This document shows, in pieces, positions 16,089-24,875 of a DNA stretch of 25,938 nucleotides (position 1 is the first letter of the stretch; every line of letters starts with the position of its first letter). The stretch comes from Bacillota bacterium. Lineage in GTDB: Bacteria > Bacillota > Clostridia > Christensenellales > Aristaeellaceae. The notes beneath the pieces were generated by a model. That model was not told the DNA's origin. It saw only the letters and a list, made by a program, of their open reading frames with translations, and made no database searches. Position numbers and translations under genes: made by a program. The stretch lies in the NCBI GenBank assembly GCA_023396045.1, contig JAEWXD010000004.1:1-25938 (forward strand). Direction: 5' to 3'.

Positions 16089-16660
16089 TACTTCTCACTT
16101 CCTAAAAATTCAGATACACAGATGCCATCGCCCACGGGGTAAAGTGTACTTTTAAACTCTGTTTGTGCTTGTATATAATCTACATAACGTTTAATTTTGG
16201 TAACCATTTCACGCACATTGCGTGTAAGCACTTCATCGCCATAGGTGCAGTTGTGAAAGTTGATATTATCTACCAAAACATAACTGCCAGGCTTTAAACA
16301 TTGATAATACTGTTTTAAAAATAAAATACTTTGTGCTTTTGCGCCATCTATAAACAATAAATCAAACTGACGCTCGGTTTGATAGAGCATAGCATCTGCA
16401 TATATGAGTTGGATTTTATTTTGCAAGCCGAAACGGTGCACATTATCATAAGCGGTACAATAGGCATCAAACTCTCGTTCTATAGTAACCACTTCGCAGC
16501 CAGCCTGTGCCATATGTATGGCAGAATAGCCTATGGCCGTACCAATTTCCAGCACGGTTTTAATATTATGCTCTTTAATAAAGGTAAGCAAAAAATCTAA
16601 ACCTTCTTTTTGAATGATAGGCACTTTATGTGTTTTTGCATAGGCAAGAATTTCTTTCAT
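16088..16660 (-). CDS. SAM-dependent O-methyltransferase (TrmR/YrrM-like)
   Basis: The 190-residue class I methyltransferase belongs to the small-molecule O-methyltransferase family 3. The SAM-binding motif is VLEIGTAIGYSAI (36-48), followed by E61 at the end of strand two. FIDGAKAQ (103-110) and DNINFHN (131-137) are the family's metal and substrate motifs. The Firmicutes member best studied, B. subtilis TrmR (YrrM), methylates 5-hydroxyuridine in tRNA. This protein could do the same, but here it is in an operon with sbcD and sbcC rather than its usual neighbours, and at 190 residues it is slightly short. TTTGGAG lies upstream of the ATG. It heads the three-gene operon. Confidence 0.85.
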   Translation of the reverse strand: MKEILAYAKTHKVPIIQKEGLDFLLTFIKEHNIKTVLEIGTAIGYSAIHMAQAGCEVVTIEREFDAYCTAYDNVHRFGLQNKIQLIYADAMLYQTERQFDLLFIDGAKAQSILFLKQYYQCLKPGSYVLVDNINFHNCTYGDEVLTRNVREMVTKIKRYVDYIQAQTEFKSTLYPVGDGICVSEFLGSEK

Positions 16661-16677
16661 ATTTTTACTCCAAAGGA

Positions 16678-16706
16678 TTGATTAAAAAAGTATTATTTGG
16701 TATAAT
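16678..16706 (+). promoter_or_regulatory. Promoter of the endonuclease/exonuclease/phosphatase gene
   Basis: TTGATT (16678-16683), 17 bases, TATAAT (16701-16706) with an extended -10 TGG just before it. It lies 30 bases before the ATG at 16737 and close behind the divergent methyltransferase start. Confidence 0.75.
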
Positions 16707-16736
16707 TGCGCTAATAAAATTACATAGGAGGCTATT

Positions 16737-17840
16737 ATGTTTGGCTTTATAAAAAAAGTACTCAAAATTGCTCTTTCTTTAGCGTTGGTTTGCGCTTTGG
16801 TATTGGGGGGCTATATTGCTTATTTGCAATGGAATTATTATAGGATAGAAGACTGCACTGCTTTGGAAGTAGTAAATAATAATAGTGAACTTTTAATACC
16901 AGGCACTGCCTATACTGCGCTCACCTACAATATTGGTTTTGGCGCATATTCGCCTGAATACACATTTTTTATGGATAAAGGATCTTTCCCCGGTGAAGAA
17001 CTTACCCATGGTATATATGGCAAAGCCATAAGCAAAGAAGCCGTAATAGCGAATACACAAGGTTCCATAGAATTATTAAAAAGCTTAAATACAGACTTTA
17101 TGCTTTTACAAGAGGCAGATATTAAAGCCCACAGAAGTTACTTTGTAGACCAAGTAGATGCTGTACGCAAGGCCTTTCCAAGTTTTGCAAGCACCTTTGC
17201 TTACAACTTCCACAGTGGATTTTTGGCTTTGCCACTACATGATATGCATGGTGCAGTAGATGCCGGTTTATTATTGCTTTCCAACAAGCAAATCAATGGC
17301 GCAATACACCGTAGCTTACCGGTAGATAATTCTTTTATTACCAAGTTTACCGATTTAGATAGAAGCATGAACCAAACCCGTATAGCTGTAGAAGGCGGTA
17401 AGGAATTGGTACTTATCAATGCTCATTTGTCTGCATATGATGAGGGTGGTGTGATTCGTAAACAACAGTTTGATTTATTAAATAAAATTATGAATGAAGA
17501 ATACCAAAAAGGCAATTATGTTATTGTTGGCGGCGACTTTAACCACGCACTTGGCAATAGCAAAACGATGTATAGCACAAAGCAGAATACGCCAATATGG
17601 CTTGCAGATTTAGATGAAAGCAGTATTAACGAAAATTGCTATTTGGTAATTGCAGAAAATATTGCACAAACACCAACTTGCAGAGCTTGTAACATACCTT
17701 ACGAAAAAGGTGTTAATTTTACCGTAACCATAGATGGGTTTATTGTAAGTAAAAATGTAACAGCCACTGCAAAAAATATTGATGCAAACTTTGCATATAG
17801 CGACCATAACCCTGTAGTACTTACATTTACTTTACAATAA
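16737..17840 (+). CDS. Membrane-anchored endonuclease/exonuclease/phosphatase family protein
   Basis: The 367-residue protein has a short positive N-terminus and one hydrophobic helix (8-30), so the catalytic domain is probably outside the cell. The fold's metal-dependent motifs are present: TYNIGFG (N65), LLQEAD (E126), INAHLS (N228, H230), GGDFNH (D267, N269) and the final YSDHNPV (D356, H357). The family covers DNases, sphingomyelinase-like and phosphoinositide phosphatases. The exported form in Firmicutes is usually of unknown substrate, so a nuclease or a phosphodiesterase are both possible. AGGAGG lies upstream of ATG 16737. It is a single-gene unit ending at a two-way terminator. Confidence 0.9.
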   Translation: MFGFIKKVLKIALSLALVCALVLGGYIAYLQWNYYRIEDCTALEVVNNNSELLIPGTAYTALTYNIGFGAYSPEYTFFMDKGSFPGEELTHGIYGKAISKEAVIANTQGSIELLKSLNTDFMLLQEADIKAHRSYFVDQVDAVRKAFPSFASTFAYNFHSGFLALPLHDMHGAVDAGLLLLSNKQINGAIHRSLPVDNSFITKFTDLDRSMNQTRIAVEGGKELVLINAHLSAYDEGGVIRKQQFDLLNKIMNEEYQKGNYVIVGGDFNHALGNSKTMYSTKQNTPIWLADLDESSINENCYLVIAENIAQTPTCRACNIPYEKGVNFTVTIDGFIVSKNVTATAKNIDANFAYSDHNPVVLTFTLQ

Positions 17841-17894
17841 TAATGCATTCCCCAAGCCTTACTTTAAGGAATTTCAATAAAATAATAGTAGCAT

Positions 17895-17930
17895 AAAATA
17901 AGAGGCTAAGCAAATTAGCCTCTTATTTTT
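17895..17930. terminator. Strong two-way terminator
   Basis: A 15-bp perfect stem AAAATAAGAGGCTAA (17895-17909) pairs with TTAGCCTCTTATTTT (17915-17929) around loop GCAAA. T runs occur on both strands. It separates the plus-strand phosphatase gene from the end of the long minus-strand TldD/TldE operon, whose last stop codon touches the stem. Confidence 0.9.
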
Positions 17931-19221
17931 ATTCACCTGCAACGGTAATATTAGGTAATAAAATTGCCTTTGGTGTTATGGAATTGCTACGGACTTCTTG
18001 TTCTTTGCTAAAACGCATGGTGTTTTGGGCTGTAAAAATATTTTCTGAAATAGAGCCACCGGTAATATAGCCTGCTACCCCATCTTTGATATATTTTGCC
18101 AAACGGAATTCTCCACCAAAGTCGCCAGTAGTTGTATCCATGATAAAGCTGGAGAATGCCAGAATTTCAATATAATCACCAGAAGTGAATTCTGTGTAGC
18201 TGGTATCTCCACATTCTACTTCAAACACATTGCTGTAGCCTATATGTTCTTCCCCTAAATAATGGCTGAATTTGGCTGTGGTAATGTAGTTTTGCAACAC
18301 ATTGTTTGTAATGAGTGGGTATGCACTTAATATTTTACCTTCGGTATCCACCGGGCTGGCATCTAAGGCAGAGGCAAGCAATGGATTGATACGAATGTTG
18401 ATATTTTGTACATTGTCTTCTTTATTTACACGTGCACCTTTTTGCAAACGGCTGATTTTTTGATATACAGCACTGTCTTTGGCTTGTGCAAGGTAGAAGT
18501 TTAACAGTTCTTCTACAGCTTCGTTTGATAAAATAACATTGATTTTTTCTATTTTAGGGTTGCGTACAGCAAAGGCACGGCCTTCGGTTTCCATTAATTG
18601 TTTAGAAACAATGGCTTCTAACTTGACCAAATCTACAGAAGTAAGATGATACAGGTTAAAAATTTCTACCGGTTCTGCCCCATCGTTGCAGTCGGTAACC
18701 AATTCCATAGAAAAGCTGTTTTTAGGATATGTTACATCTACACCTGTAGAAGTAAGCACTCGTATATTCTTTTGTGTAGCAAAAAGTTCACAGCAATTGA
18801 TTTTGGCTTTATAAGGGTAGGCCTTATAAATAACATTGTGAATATCTTGAAACTGTGCCTTAAAATCTTCTACGCTGGGTCTTGCTTGCAGGCTTTGGGC
18901 TTTGCCGGTATTGCTTGGTAATGCATACCAAGGGTTTTTAACAAAACCGGCTGCAAATGCAGTTTGTGATAATTTTTGAATTACCTCTTCTTGGCTATCG
19001 CTCAAACTGATATTTACACTGCTATCGCCCTTATATTTTGTGCCGTTTTCTTCAAAGTCTACAAACAAACGCACATTATATTCATGGGTTTGGCAAGAGC
19101 GGTTCATATCTATTTTATTTTGTATGCAAAACACTTCTGCAGAAAGGCTTTGCTCTTCTTTGATAATCCATGCACTTACTTGTGCAAGAGCTTGGATTTG
19201 CTTTTGAATTGTTTGTAACAT
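17929..19221 (-). CDS. TldE/PmbA-like protein, second pair (non-catalytic partner)
   Basis: The 430-residue protein is a divergent member of the TldD/PmbA family. It lacks the HExxxH zinc motif. It retains the family's C-terminal layout: a GEFRLAKYI-type segment after TTGDFGG, and the ending ITVAGE, like the TVAG ending of PmbA/TldE. In characterised systems TldE is the catalytically silent half of a TldD-TldE heterodimer that cleaves peptides inside the cell, for example microcin B17 leader or unfolded CcdA. The start overlaps the upstream TldD-like stop by one base, so the two are probably made in equal amounts. It is the last gene of the operon. The substrate is unknown. Confidence 0.82.
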   Translation of the reverse strand: MLQTIQKQIQALAQVSAWIIKEEQSLSAEVFCIQNKIDMNRSCQTHEYNVRLFVDFEENGTKYKGDSSVNISLSDSQEEVIQKLSQTAFAAGFVKNPWYALPSNTGKAQSLQARPSVEDFKAQFQDIHNVIYKAYPYKAKINCCELFATQKNIRVLTSTGVDVTYPKNSFSMELVTDCNDGAEPVEIFNLYHLTSVDLVKLEAIVSKQLMETEGRAFAVRNPKIEKINVILSNEAVEELLNFYLAQAKDSAVYQKISRLQKGARVNKEDNVQNINIRINPLLASALDASPVDTEGKILSAYPLITNNVLQNYITTAKFSHYLGEEHIGYSNVFEVECGDTSYTEFTSGDYIEILAFSSFIMDTTTGDFGGEFRLAKYIKDGVAGYITGGSISENIFTAQNTMRFSKEQEVRSNSITPKAILLPNITVAGE

Positions 19222-20645
19222 TAGCTTAACCTTCCTTTTGCTTTGATATAAGAACCACCGGTAGCGGTTTTAACCCATTCTTTCCAACCCTTGCCACAAT
19301 AGCCGGATCCAGAATGGCGCAAACCATCGGACACCATGGATATGGAGCAAAGAAGGTCCGGTACATAACCGGTTAAATATACGGGGCTAACAATTTTACC
19401 GGTAAGCTTACCGTTGATAATTTCTCTACCTTTGCTGGCAACGCATTGTATGCCCCAGTTTTTAGGGTCTTCCATACCAGAAGAAAAACCTTCCAACAAG
19501 TAGCCTTTTTCTATGGAAGCAATCATATCTTCCAATTTGTCTGTGCCTTCGGCAAAGAAAGTGTTGGTCATACGGGTATAGGCTTTGCGTCTATAACTTT
19601 CTCTTTTACCATTGCCTGTGGATTTGCCACCCAAAAGTATTGCAGAAAGTTCATCACAAATACCGGTTTTTAATATGCCCTTTTCTATAATTTTAGTGTC
19701 TGTACCAAGATTACCCTCATCATCAAAAATATAAGAGGATACTTCTTCGGCAGATTTTGCGCCATCGTGCATATTCACTTTATCACTGGCAACACGTTTT
19801 TGCACATATTCCATACCCTTGGCACGTTTTTTTACAAACATATCCATTTCTGCGCCATGGCCAAAGGCTTCATGGGCAATAAGGCCGGTAAAGTCCGGAT
19901 CACAAATAATATCGTATTCGCCGGGCACTACTTTTTCTGCTTGCAACAACTCTTCTGCACGTTTGCAGGCTTCACTACAAAGGGGTTCAATTTTGGCAAG
20001 CAATTCGCTGCCACAGAGGCCGGAGCAGGTAAGAAAATCCACTTGGGTAGATTTGCTATCGCTCGCTACAGCAAAGGCAGCGCCTGTTGCATAAGCATAG
20101 CTTTGATAAAGGTCTTTATTCTTACTAATAAAGATTTTATTTACTTGTGTGCCAATGAATACCACTTGCAGTTGCACAATTTGGCTATACAGGGCTTTGC
20201 TTTGGTCATGCATATGTTGTAGGGATTCAATAATTTGCTTAGGGCTATCTTCATTGGGAAGATTTTCTACTTCGCCCACAAAGAAGCAAGTGTCTTGCTC
20301 GTCTTGTGGTAACCTTGCATAAGATACGCATTCTTTTTGTGCAATATAGCTTGCCCTATCTTCTTTGGCAACTTGGCGTACAGCATTGCATACTGCCTCT
20401 ACATCCATAGTATTAAACGAATATTCAGAAAAACCATTTTCTTGATATACACGCACTACAAAACCACGTTGGGTATCTGTACCCGGTTGCAAGCTAATGC
20501 CACTGGTGCTTACCATGTAGCGATTGCTGATAACATCTGTACCAAGCACAGATACATAGGCAAATTCCTTACCCAAAATATCGACTATTTTCTGCAAGTT
20601 TGCTTTTTGATTGAGCAAAAAGGCAGATGTAACTAATTTTTTCAT
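19221..20645 (-). CDS. TldD-like zinc metallopeptidase, second pair
   Basis: The 474-residue protein carries the TldD zinc motif HEAFGH (258-263) after DPDFTGLIA. A late Cys (C450, in SGYCGKGW) fits the position of the third zinc ligand in TldD. The family block RESYRRKAYTRMTNTFF (348-364) is also present. These residues predict an active protease. It differs clearly from the TldD at 21998-23374: the C-terminal part has GKGWKEWVKTATGG in place of the usual GxCGSSSGxVPT, so it belongs to a separate branch. It sits nine bases after the first TldE and overlaps its own TldE-like partner by one base. Confidence 0.88.
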   Translation of the reverse strand: MKKLVTSAFLLNQKANLQKIVDILGKEFAYVSVLGTDVISNRYMVSTSGISLQPGTDTQRGFVVRVYQENGFSEYSFNTMDVEAVCNAVRQVAKEDRASYIAQKECVSYARLPQDEQDTCFFVGEVENLPNEDSPKQIIESLQHMHDQSKALYSQIVQLQVVFIGTQVNKIFISKNKDLYQSYAYATGAAFAVASDSKSTQVDFLTCSGLCGSELLAKIEPLCSEACKRAEELLQAEKVVPGEYDIICDPDFTGLIAHEAFGHGAEMDMFVKKRAKGMEYVQKRVASDKVNMHDGAKSAEEVSSYIFDDEGNLGTDTKIIEKGILKTGICDELSAILLGGKSTGNGKRESYRRKAYTRMTNTFFAEGTDKLEDMIASIEKGYLLEGFSSGMEDPKNWGIQCVASKGREIINGKLTGKIVSPVYLTGYVPDLLCSISMVSDGLRHSGSGYCGKGWKEWVKTATGGSYIKAKGRLS

Positions 20646-20654
20646 ATAAACTCC

Positions 20655-21989
20655 TTATTTACCAGCAACGGCTAACTTGCCCACAAAGCAGGAAGGGGAT
20701 CCGTTGCCACCCTCTGGGAAGCGTAAATCGTTTGCGAAGGCTTGTATTTGTTGTAACAATGTATAAAAGTTACCAGACACGGTAATTTGGGAAACAGCAT
20801 GTTCTTTTTTGCCGTTTATAACCATGTAGCCCTTGGCCGCCAAAGAAAAATCGCCAGAAATGGGGTTTGCACCCGCATGTAAGCCAGCAAGGTCGCAAAT
20901 GACAATTCCTTCACCCATAGATTGCAAAAGTTCCTCAAAACTTTGTGCGCCGTTTTGGAAATGCAAATTAAAGCTTTGTACAGCAATGCTACCGCCTACG
21001 CCCTGTTTGCCGGCATTGCCTGTGCTTTGTACGCCTGCTTTTTGTGCTGTTTTTAAATTATGCAAAGCAGTTATAAAAATACCATTTTGAATGAGCATTT
21101 TATTTTGGGTTGGCATACCTTCGTCATCAAAATTGGTGCTTTGGAAGGCATCTGCAAGCAATGGTGCATCCTGTAAGTTTACCACTTCGCTTGCTATTTT
21201 TGTGTTTTCTTTGCCTTGCAACAGGCTTAACCCTTTTTGCATGGTTTCTGCAGAGAATATGCCTTCAAACACAGCAAGCAAAGCAGACATGGTGGTATTT
21301 TTAAATATGATGTTGTACATACCACTTTGCACTTTTTTACCATTTAAAATTACTAAAGCTTCGTTTGCACATTCCTTTGCAAGGTTTTTTATGTTTAACG
21401 TATTAAAATCCCTTGCAAAGGCAACAGAACCACCCACTTGCATATCCTCAGCCTCTTGTGCATGGGCATAGGCATACATATAATGCACTGCATTTTCATT
21501 TTCTAACCACATACCATGGGTATTGGCAATGATTTTTTTATGCATAGATGTGTTGGCAGCAATGTGGGATACTTTTTGTATGCGTGCATCCACTGCTAAA
21601 ATTTCATCATTCAAAGCATCGCAAGCAGCAAATAACACTTGTGGACTTGCCAGTGGTGCATTTTGTACAGTATGATCTATGCTTGCATAACTTGCAGCGC
21701 CTTGATAGAGCTGTTCTATATCTTCTGTTTCGTTATAAAGCGCACTTTCTTTGGCACTGTGTATAAGCATTTCAATAGCCTCATCATCAAAGGCTTCGGT
21801 AGAAGCATAGCCCATTTTGCCATTGTAGAGCACACGCAAACCTACGGCTTGGGTGGCATTTGCAGAAAAATCTGTTCTTTCTTTGCCATTGGCTTTGCTG
21901 GTAATGCTATCCTGCATAAGCGCATAGGCTTCGGCTTCTAAATTTTGTTCTTTTGCTGTTTGCAAAAGTTTTTTTATAAATTCTTTCAT
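20655..21989 (-). CDS. tldE: TldE/PmbA-like protein, first pair
   Basis: With ATG 21989 as start (AGGAGG 21993-21998, near-perfect spacing) the protein has 444 residues, beginning MKEFIKKLL. The open frame runs 33 codons further up, but that part overlaps the preceding tldD in another frame and has no binding site. No HExxxH is present. The C-terminal half has NPISGDFSLAAKGYMV and the ending GSPSCFVGKLAVAGK, the classic PmbA/TldE pattern. It is the expected silent partner of the TldD encoded eight bases upstream. Its length matches the E. coli protein (450 residues). Confidence 0.9.
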   Translation of the reverse strand: MKEFIKKLLQTAKEQNLEAEAYALMQDSITSKANGKERTDFSANATQAVGLRVLYNGKMGYASTEAFDDEAIEMLIHSAKESALYNETEDIEQLYQGAASYASIDHTVQNAPLASPQVLFAACDALNDEILAVDARIQKVSHIAANTSMHKKIIANTHGMWLENENAVHYMYAYAHAQEAEDMQVGGSVAFARDFNTLNIKNLAKECANEALVILNGKKVQSGMYNIIFKNTTMSALLAVFEGIFSAETMQKGLSLLQGKENTKIASEVVNLQDAPLLADAFQSTNFDDEGMPTQNKMLIQNGIFITALHNLKTAQKAGVQSTGNAGKQGVGGSIAVQSFNLHFQNGAQSFEELLQSMGEGIVICDLAGLHAGANPISGDFSLAAKGYMVINGKKEHAVSQITVSGNFYTLLQQIQAFANDLRFPEGGNGSPSCFVGKLAVAGK

Positions 21990-21997
21990 ATTGCCTC

Positions 21998-23374
21998 CTA
22001 TTTGCTTACGCCACCAACGGTGATTTCTTTTACACGAATATAGGGTTGACCCACATTGGTAGGTACACTGCCACTGGAGCTGCCACACATGCCTTGGGCT
22101 TGGCTTAAATTATTGCCTACCCTATCAATTTGCATTAAAATTTGACTGCCTTTGCCTATGAGAGATGCGCCACGCACAGGGGATGTAATTTTGCCGTCTT
22201 TTACTAAATAACCTTCTTGTACGGAGAAGTTAAATTCGCCAGTGGCAGGGTTTACAGAACCACCGCCCAATTTTTTTGCCAATAGGCCGTTGCCCATGGT
22301 GGCGATCATTTCTTCTACGCTGTCGGTACCATTATCAATAAAGGTGTTACGCATGCGGCTGGTTGGAGCAAAGCGATAGCTTTCCCTCCTGGCTGAACCG
22401 GTTGGGGCCATGCCCATCCTGCGACCATTGAGCCTATCTACCATATAGTTTTTCAAAATACCGTTTTCAATAAGTACCAAACGGTTGGTTGGTGTGCCTT
22501 CGTCATCTATATTCAAAGAACCCCATGCATATGGAATAGTACCATCTTCAATAGCGGTTACACAAGACGCAGCAATTTGCTTGCCAAGCTTACCACAAAA
22601 TTCACTGTTGCCAAAAGCCACAGCAGTTGCCTCTAAGCTATGACCACAGGCCTCATGGAAAATAACCCCACCGAAGCCATTGCCAATTACCACCGGCATT
22701 TGCCCGGCCGGGCAATAAGGTGCATCTATCATGGTTAAGGCTGTGCGGGTTGCACTTTTAGCAACTTGCTCTAAATCCAAATTTTGCACAAAGTTAAAGC
22801 CGTCATGTGCCCCCGGATTTTGTGTTCCCGTTTGCATTTCGCCGTTTTTTTCTACTACAGCATTACAAAATACCCTTGTATAATAACGAGTATCAGCAAC
22901 AAAGCGACCTTCTGTATTTGCAATCCATACATTTTGTACAGAATCTTTATAGGCAAGTACAGCTTGGCTTGCGCCTTCTGCCATAGCAACTTTATGCATA
23001 ATACGTAAAGCTTCTATTTTTTGTTTGCTTTCTACTTGATTTGGTTTTACTTGAATGTCAAACCCATTGTAATCGTGCAAATCTTGCAAAGTTTGTATAT
23101 TGTGTAATTTTGCATTGGCAATACCTACTGCCGCACGCTTTGCACAAGCAATAAGGCCTTGCTCACTGGTATCGTTGGTAAATACATAATAGGCTTGCAA
23201 GGCGTCGTACACACGCACACCTGCACCATGAATTCTTGCACTTTGCAAGCTTTCGGTTTTGCCTTGGCGCATAGATATGGAATTATTTAATCTATCCTCT
23301 AAGAAGATTTCTGCAAAGTCGCCACCGGTTTGCATGGCAACTTGTAAAACTTTTTCTGCAATACTTTTATTCAT
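21998..23374 (-). CDS. tldD: TldD zinc metallopeptidase, first pair
   Basis: The 458-residue protein has the zinc motif HEACGH (240-245) within GNGFGGVIFHEACGHSLEAT. It also has the block RRESYRFAPTSRMRNTFI (329-346), and a late Cys (C430, in GMCGSSSGSVPTNVGQP) as the probable third zinc ligand. It is close to canonical TldD in length and sequence. With TldE it forms a heterodimeric, intracellular peptidase with an enclosed active site that degrades short or unfolded peptides and trims some ribosomally made peptide products. It begins six bases after the rpe stop. No peptide-precursor gene is visible nearby, so a housekeeping peptidase role is the simplest reading. Confidence 0.93.
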   Translation of the reverse strand: MNKSIAEKVLQVAMQTGGDFAEIFLEDRLNNSISMRQGKTESLQSARIHGAGVRVYDALQAYYVFTNDTSEQGLIACAKRAAVGIANAKLHNIQTLQDLHDYNGFDIQVKPNQVESKQKIEALRIMHKVAMAEGASQAVLAYKDSVQNVWIANTEGRFVADTRYYTRVFCNAVVEKNGEMQTGTQNPGAHDGFNFVQNLDLEQVAKSATRTALTMIDAPYCPAGQMPVVIGNGFGGVIFHEACGHSLEATAVAFGNSEFCGKLGKQIAASCVTAIEDGTIPYAWGSLNIDDEGTPTNRLVLIENGILKNYMVDRLNGRRMGMAPTGSARRESYRFAPTSRMRNTFIDNGTDSVEEMIATMGNGLLAKKLGGGSVNPATGEFNFSVQEGYLVKDGKITSPVRGASLIGKGSQILMQIDRVGNNLSQAQGMCGSSSGSVPTNVGQPYIRVKEITVGGVSK

Positions 23375-23380
23375 TTATTT

Positions 23381-24013
23381 TTACAGACTATGGATATAGT
23401 CTACTACCTCCTGTGGATTTTGTGCACCAAATAAGGCGGTGCCCATGACGAGCATATCTGCGCCGGCTTTTATGCAAATGGGAGCAGTTTGCATGTTTAC
23501 ACCACCATCTACATTGATGATGCCTTTGTAACCTTGCGCACGTAATTTTTCTATTTTTTCTACACAATGGTGCATGAAGCTCTGGCCGCCAAAACCTGGT
23601 TCTACCGTCATAATAAGCACCAAATCCAATTGTTCTAAAAATGGATAAATACTTTCTATGGCTGTGCCCGGTTTCACAGAGGCACCTACACCCACGCCTG
23701 TTTCTTTAATGGCTTGAAGTGTGTTTGCAAAATTTTCTGTTTCTGCATGAATGGTAATAATATCACTGCCGGCATTTACAAAAGCCTCTATATATTTTTC
23801 CGGTTCAGAAAGCATGAGATGTACATCCAATGGCAATGTAAAGTTTTTATTGATGGCTTTTACAAGGTCTGGGCCATAGGATATATTGGGTACGAAATGG
23901 CCGTCCATAATATCAAGATGCAAATAATCCGGGCCACAATTTACAATGCGTGCAATGTCTTCCTGCAAATGCATAACATCTGCCGCCAACATAGAGGGGC
24001 TAAGTTTAGTCAT
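23381..24013 (-). CDS. rpe: Ribulose-phosphate 3-epimerase
   Basis: The 210-residue TIM-barrel enzyme interconverts ribulose 5-phosphate and xylulose 5-phosphate in the pentose phosphate pathway. The visible active site is H32 and D34 in LHLDIMDGHFVPN, H65 in DVHLM, EPGFGGQ (138-144) and D169 in NVDGG, which together bind the metal and do the acid-base chemistry. GTALFGA near 191 is the phosphate-binding end. The length is slightly under the usual 215-220. The start overlaps rsgA by eight bases, as expected for the conserved PASTA kinase-rsgA-rpe cluster of Firmicutes. Confidence 0.96.
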   Translation of the reverse strand: MTKLSPSMLAADVMHLQEDIARIVNCGPDYLHLDIMDGHFVPNISYGPDLVKAINKNFTLPLDVHLMLSEPEKYIEAFVNAGSDIITIHAETENFANTLQAIKETGVGVGASVKPGTAIESIYPFLEQLDLVLIMTVEPGFGGQSFMHHCVEKIEKLRAQGYKGIINVDGGVNMQTAPICIKAGADMLVMGTALFGAQNPQEVVDYIHSL

Positions 24014-24875
24014 ACTTTGTTCTCCAATTCTCTTTTGCTATTTCTACTAACTTTTGGTAACGCAAAATGCGTTCCAAAGGCAGTTGTTTTTGTTCTATAG
24101 CCTGTAATACAGCACAATCCGGTTCATTTAGGTGCAAACAAGGTGAAACGCGGCACTTACCACGATATTCTTTCAATTCCGGATAATAGGTTTGAATCTC
24201 TTCGGCTTCTAACTCTTTTAAAAGCTCCAATACAGAAAAGCCGGGGGTATCAAATATACAAATACCATCCTTATGAAATATCTCCACATGGCGTGTGGTA
24301 TGTTTACCACGCTCTATACGGCTAATTTTACCTGTTTCCAGTTGCACATCAATAAGGGCGTTAATAATGGTGCTTTTGCCCACGCCACTTTGGCCGGCAA
24401 GGCACACACTTTTGCCTTGCAAAGCCTGTTTAAGCTCTTCTATACCTTGGTTTTCTACTGCGGAAACATAGAATATAGGTATGCCACTTTTGGCATAGGA
24501 CAGCATTCCATCGTCTTTACCAAGCTCGCTTTTATTGTGTACCAGTATGGGTTGTATGCCATAACGAAAAGCATAGAGCATAAGCATGTCCAGCATCTGA
24601 TAGTCTGGCTTAGGAACGGAAGCTGCAACAATGCAAAGTGCATCAATATTGGCAACCGGAGGGCGTACCAAAATGTTTTTTCGTTCCAATATATCTTCCA
24701 GCCAACCATTTTGCTCGCCTTGCCCCGGGGTAAAAAGAACAGAATCACCAACGGTAGGGGTTAAGCCTTTATGCTTTAGCTTTTTTTTAGCTTTTACAGT
24801 AAATACTATACCGTTGCATAAAATATAGTAAAAGCCCCCTATGCCTTTGATAATTTTACCTGTTTGTAAACTCAT
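24006..24875 (-). CDS. rsgA: Ribosome small subunit-dependent GTPase A
   Basis: The 289-residue circularly permuted GTPase checks late assembly of the 30S ribosomal subunit. An N-terminal OB fold (about 1-70) is followed by the permuted G domain: G4 as NKSE (114-117), G1 GQSGVGKS (161-168), switch TTR (193-195) and G3 DTPGFS (209-214). It ends with a zinc-binding set C241, C246, H248, C254 (CRVSPCLH then C). G4 has Glu in place of the usual Asp, a conservative change. The start overlaps the kinase stop by four bases (ATGA). Confidence 0.96.
   Translation of the reverse strand: MSLQTGKIIKGIGGFYYILCNGIVFTVKAKKKLKHKGLTPTVGDSVLFTPGQGEQNGWLEDILERKNILVRPPVANIDALCIVAASVPKPDYQMLDMLMLYAFRYGIQPILVHNKSELGKDDGMLSYAKSGIPIFYVSAVENQGIEELKQALQGKSVCLAGQSGVGKSTIINALIDVQLETGKISRIERGKHTTRHVEIFHKDGICIFDTPGFSVLELLKELEAEEIQTYYPELKEYRGKCRVSPCLHLNEPDCAVLQAIEQKQLPLERILRYQKLVEIAKENWRTKYD

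Noticed and set aside
19767..20222. 151-codon plus-strand open frame
   Set aside because: It is antisense to the second TldD gene and has no recognisable domain, promoter or ribosome binding site.
21990..22088. 33-residue N-terminal extension of the first TldE
   Set aside because: It overlaps the tldD coding end in another frame, gives an atypical Trp/Cys-rich sequence, and lacks a binding site; ATG 21989 has AGGAGG.
24273..24764. 163-codon plus-strand open frame
   Set aside because: It is a shadow of rsgA on the opposite strand without family features.
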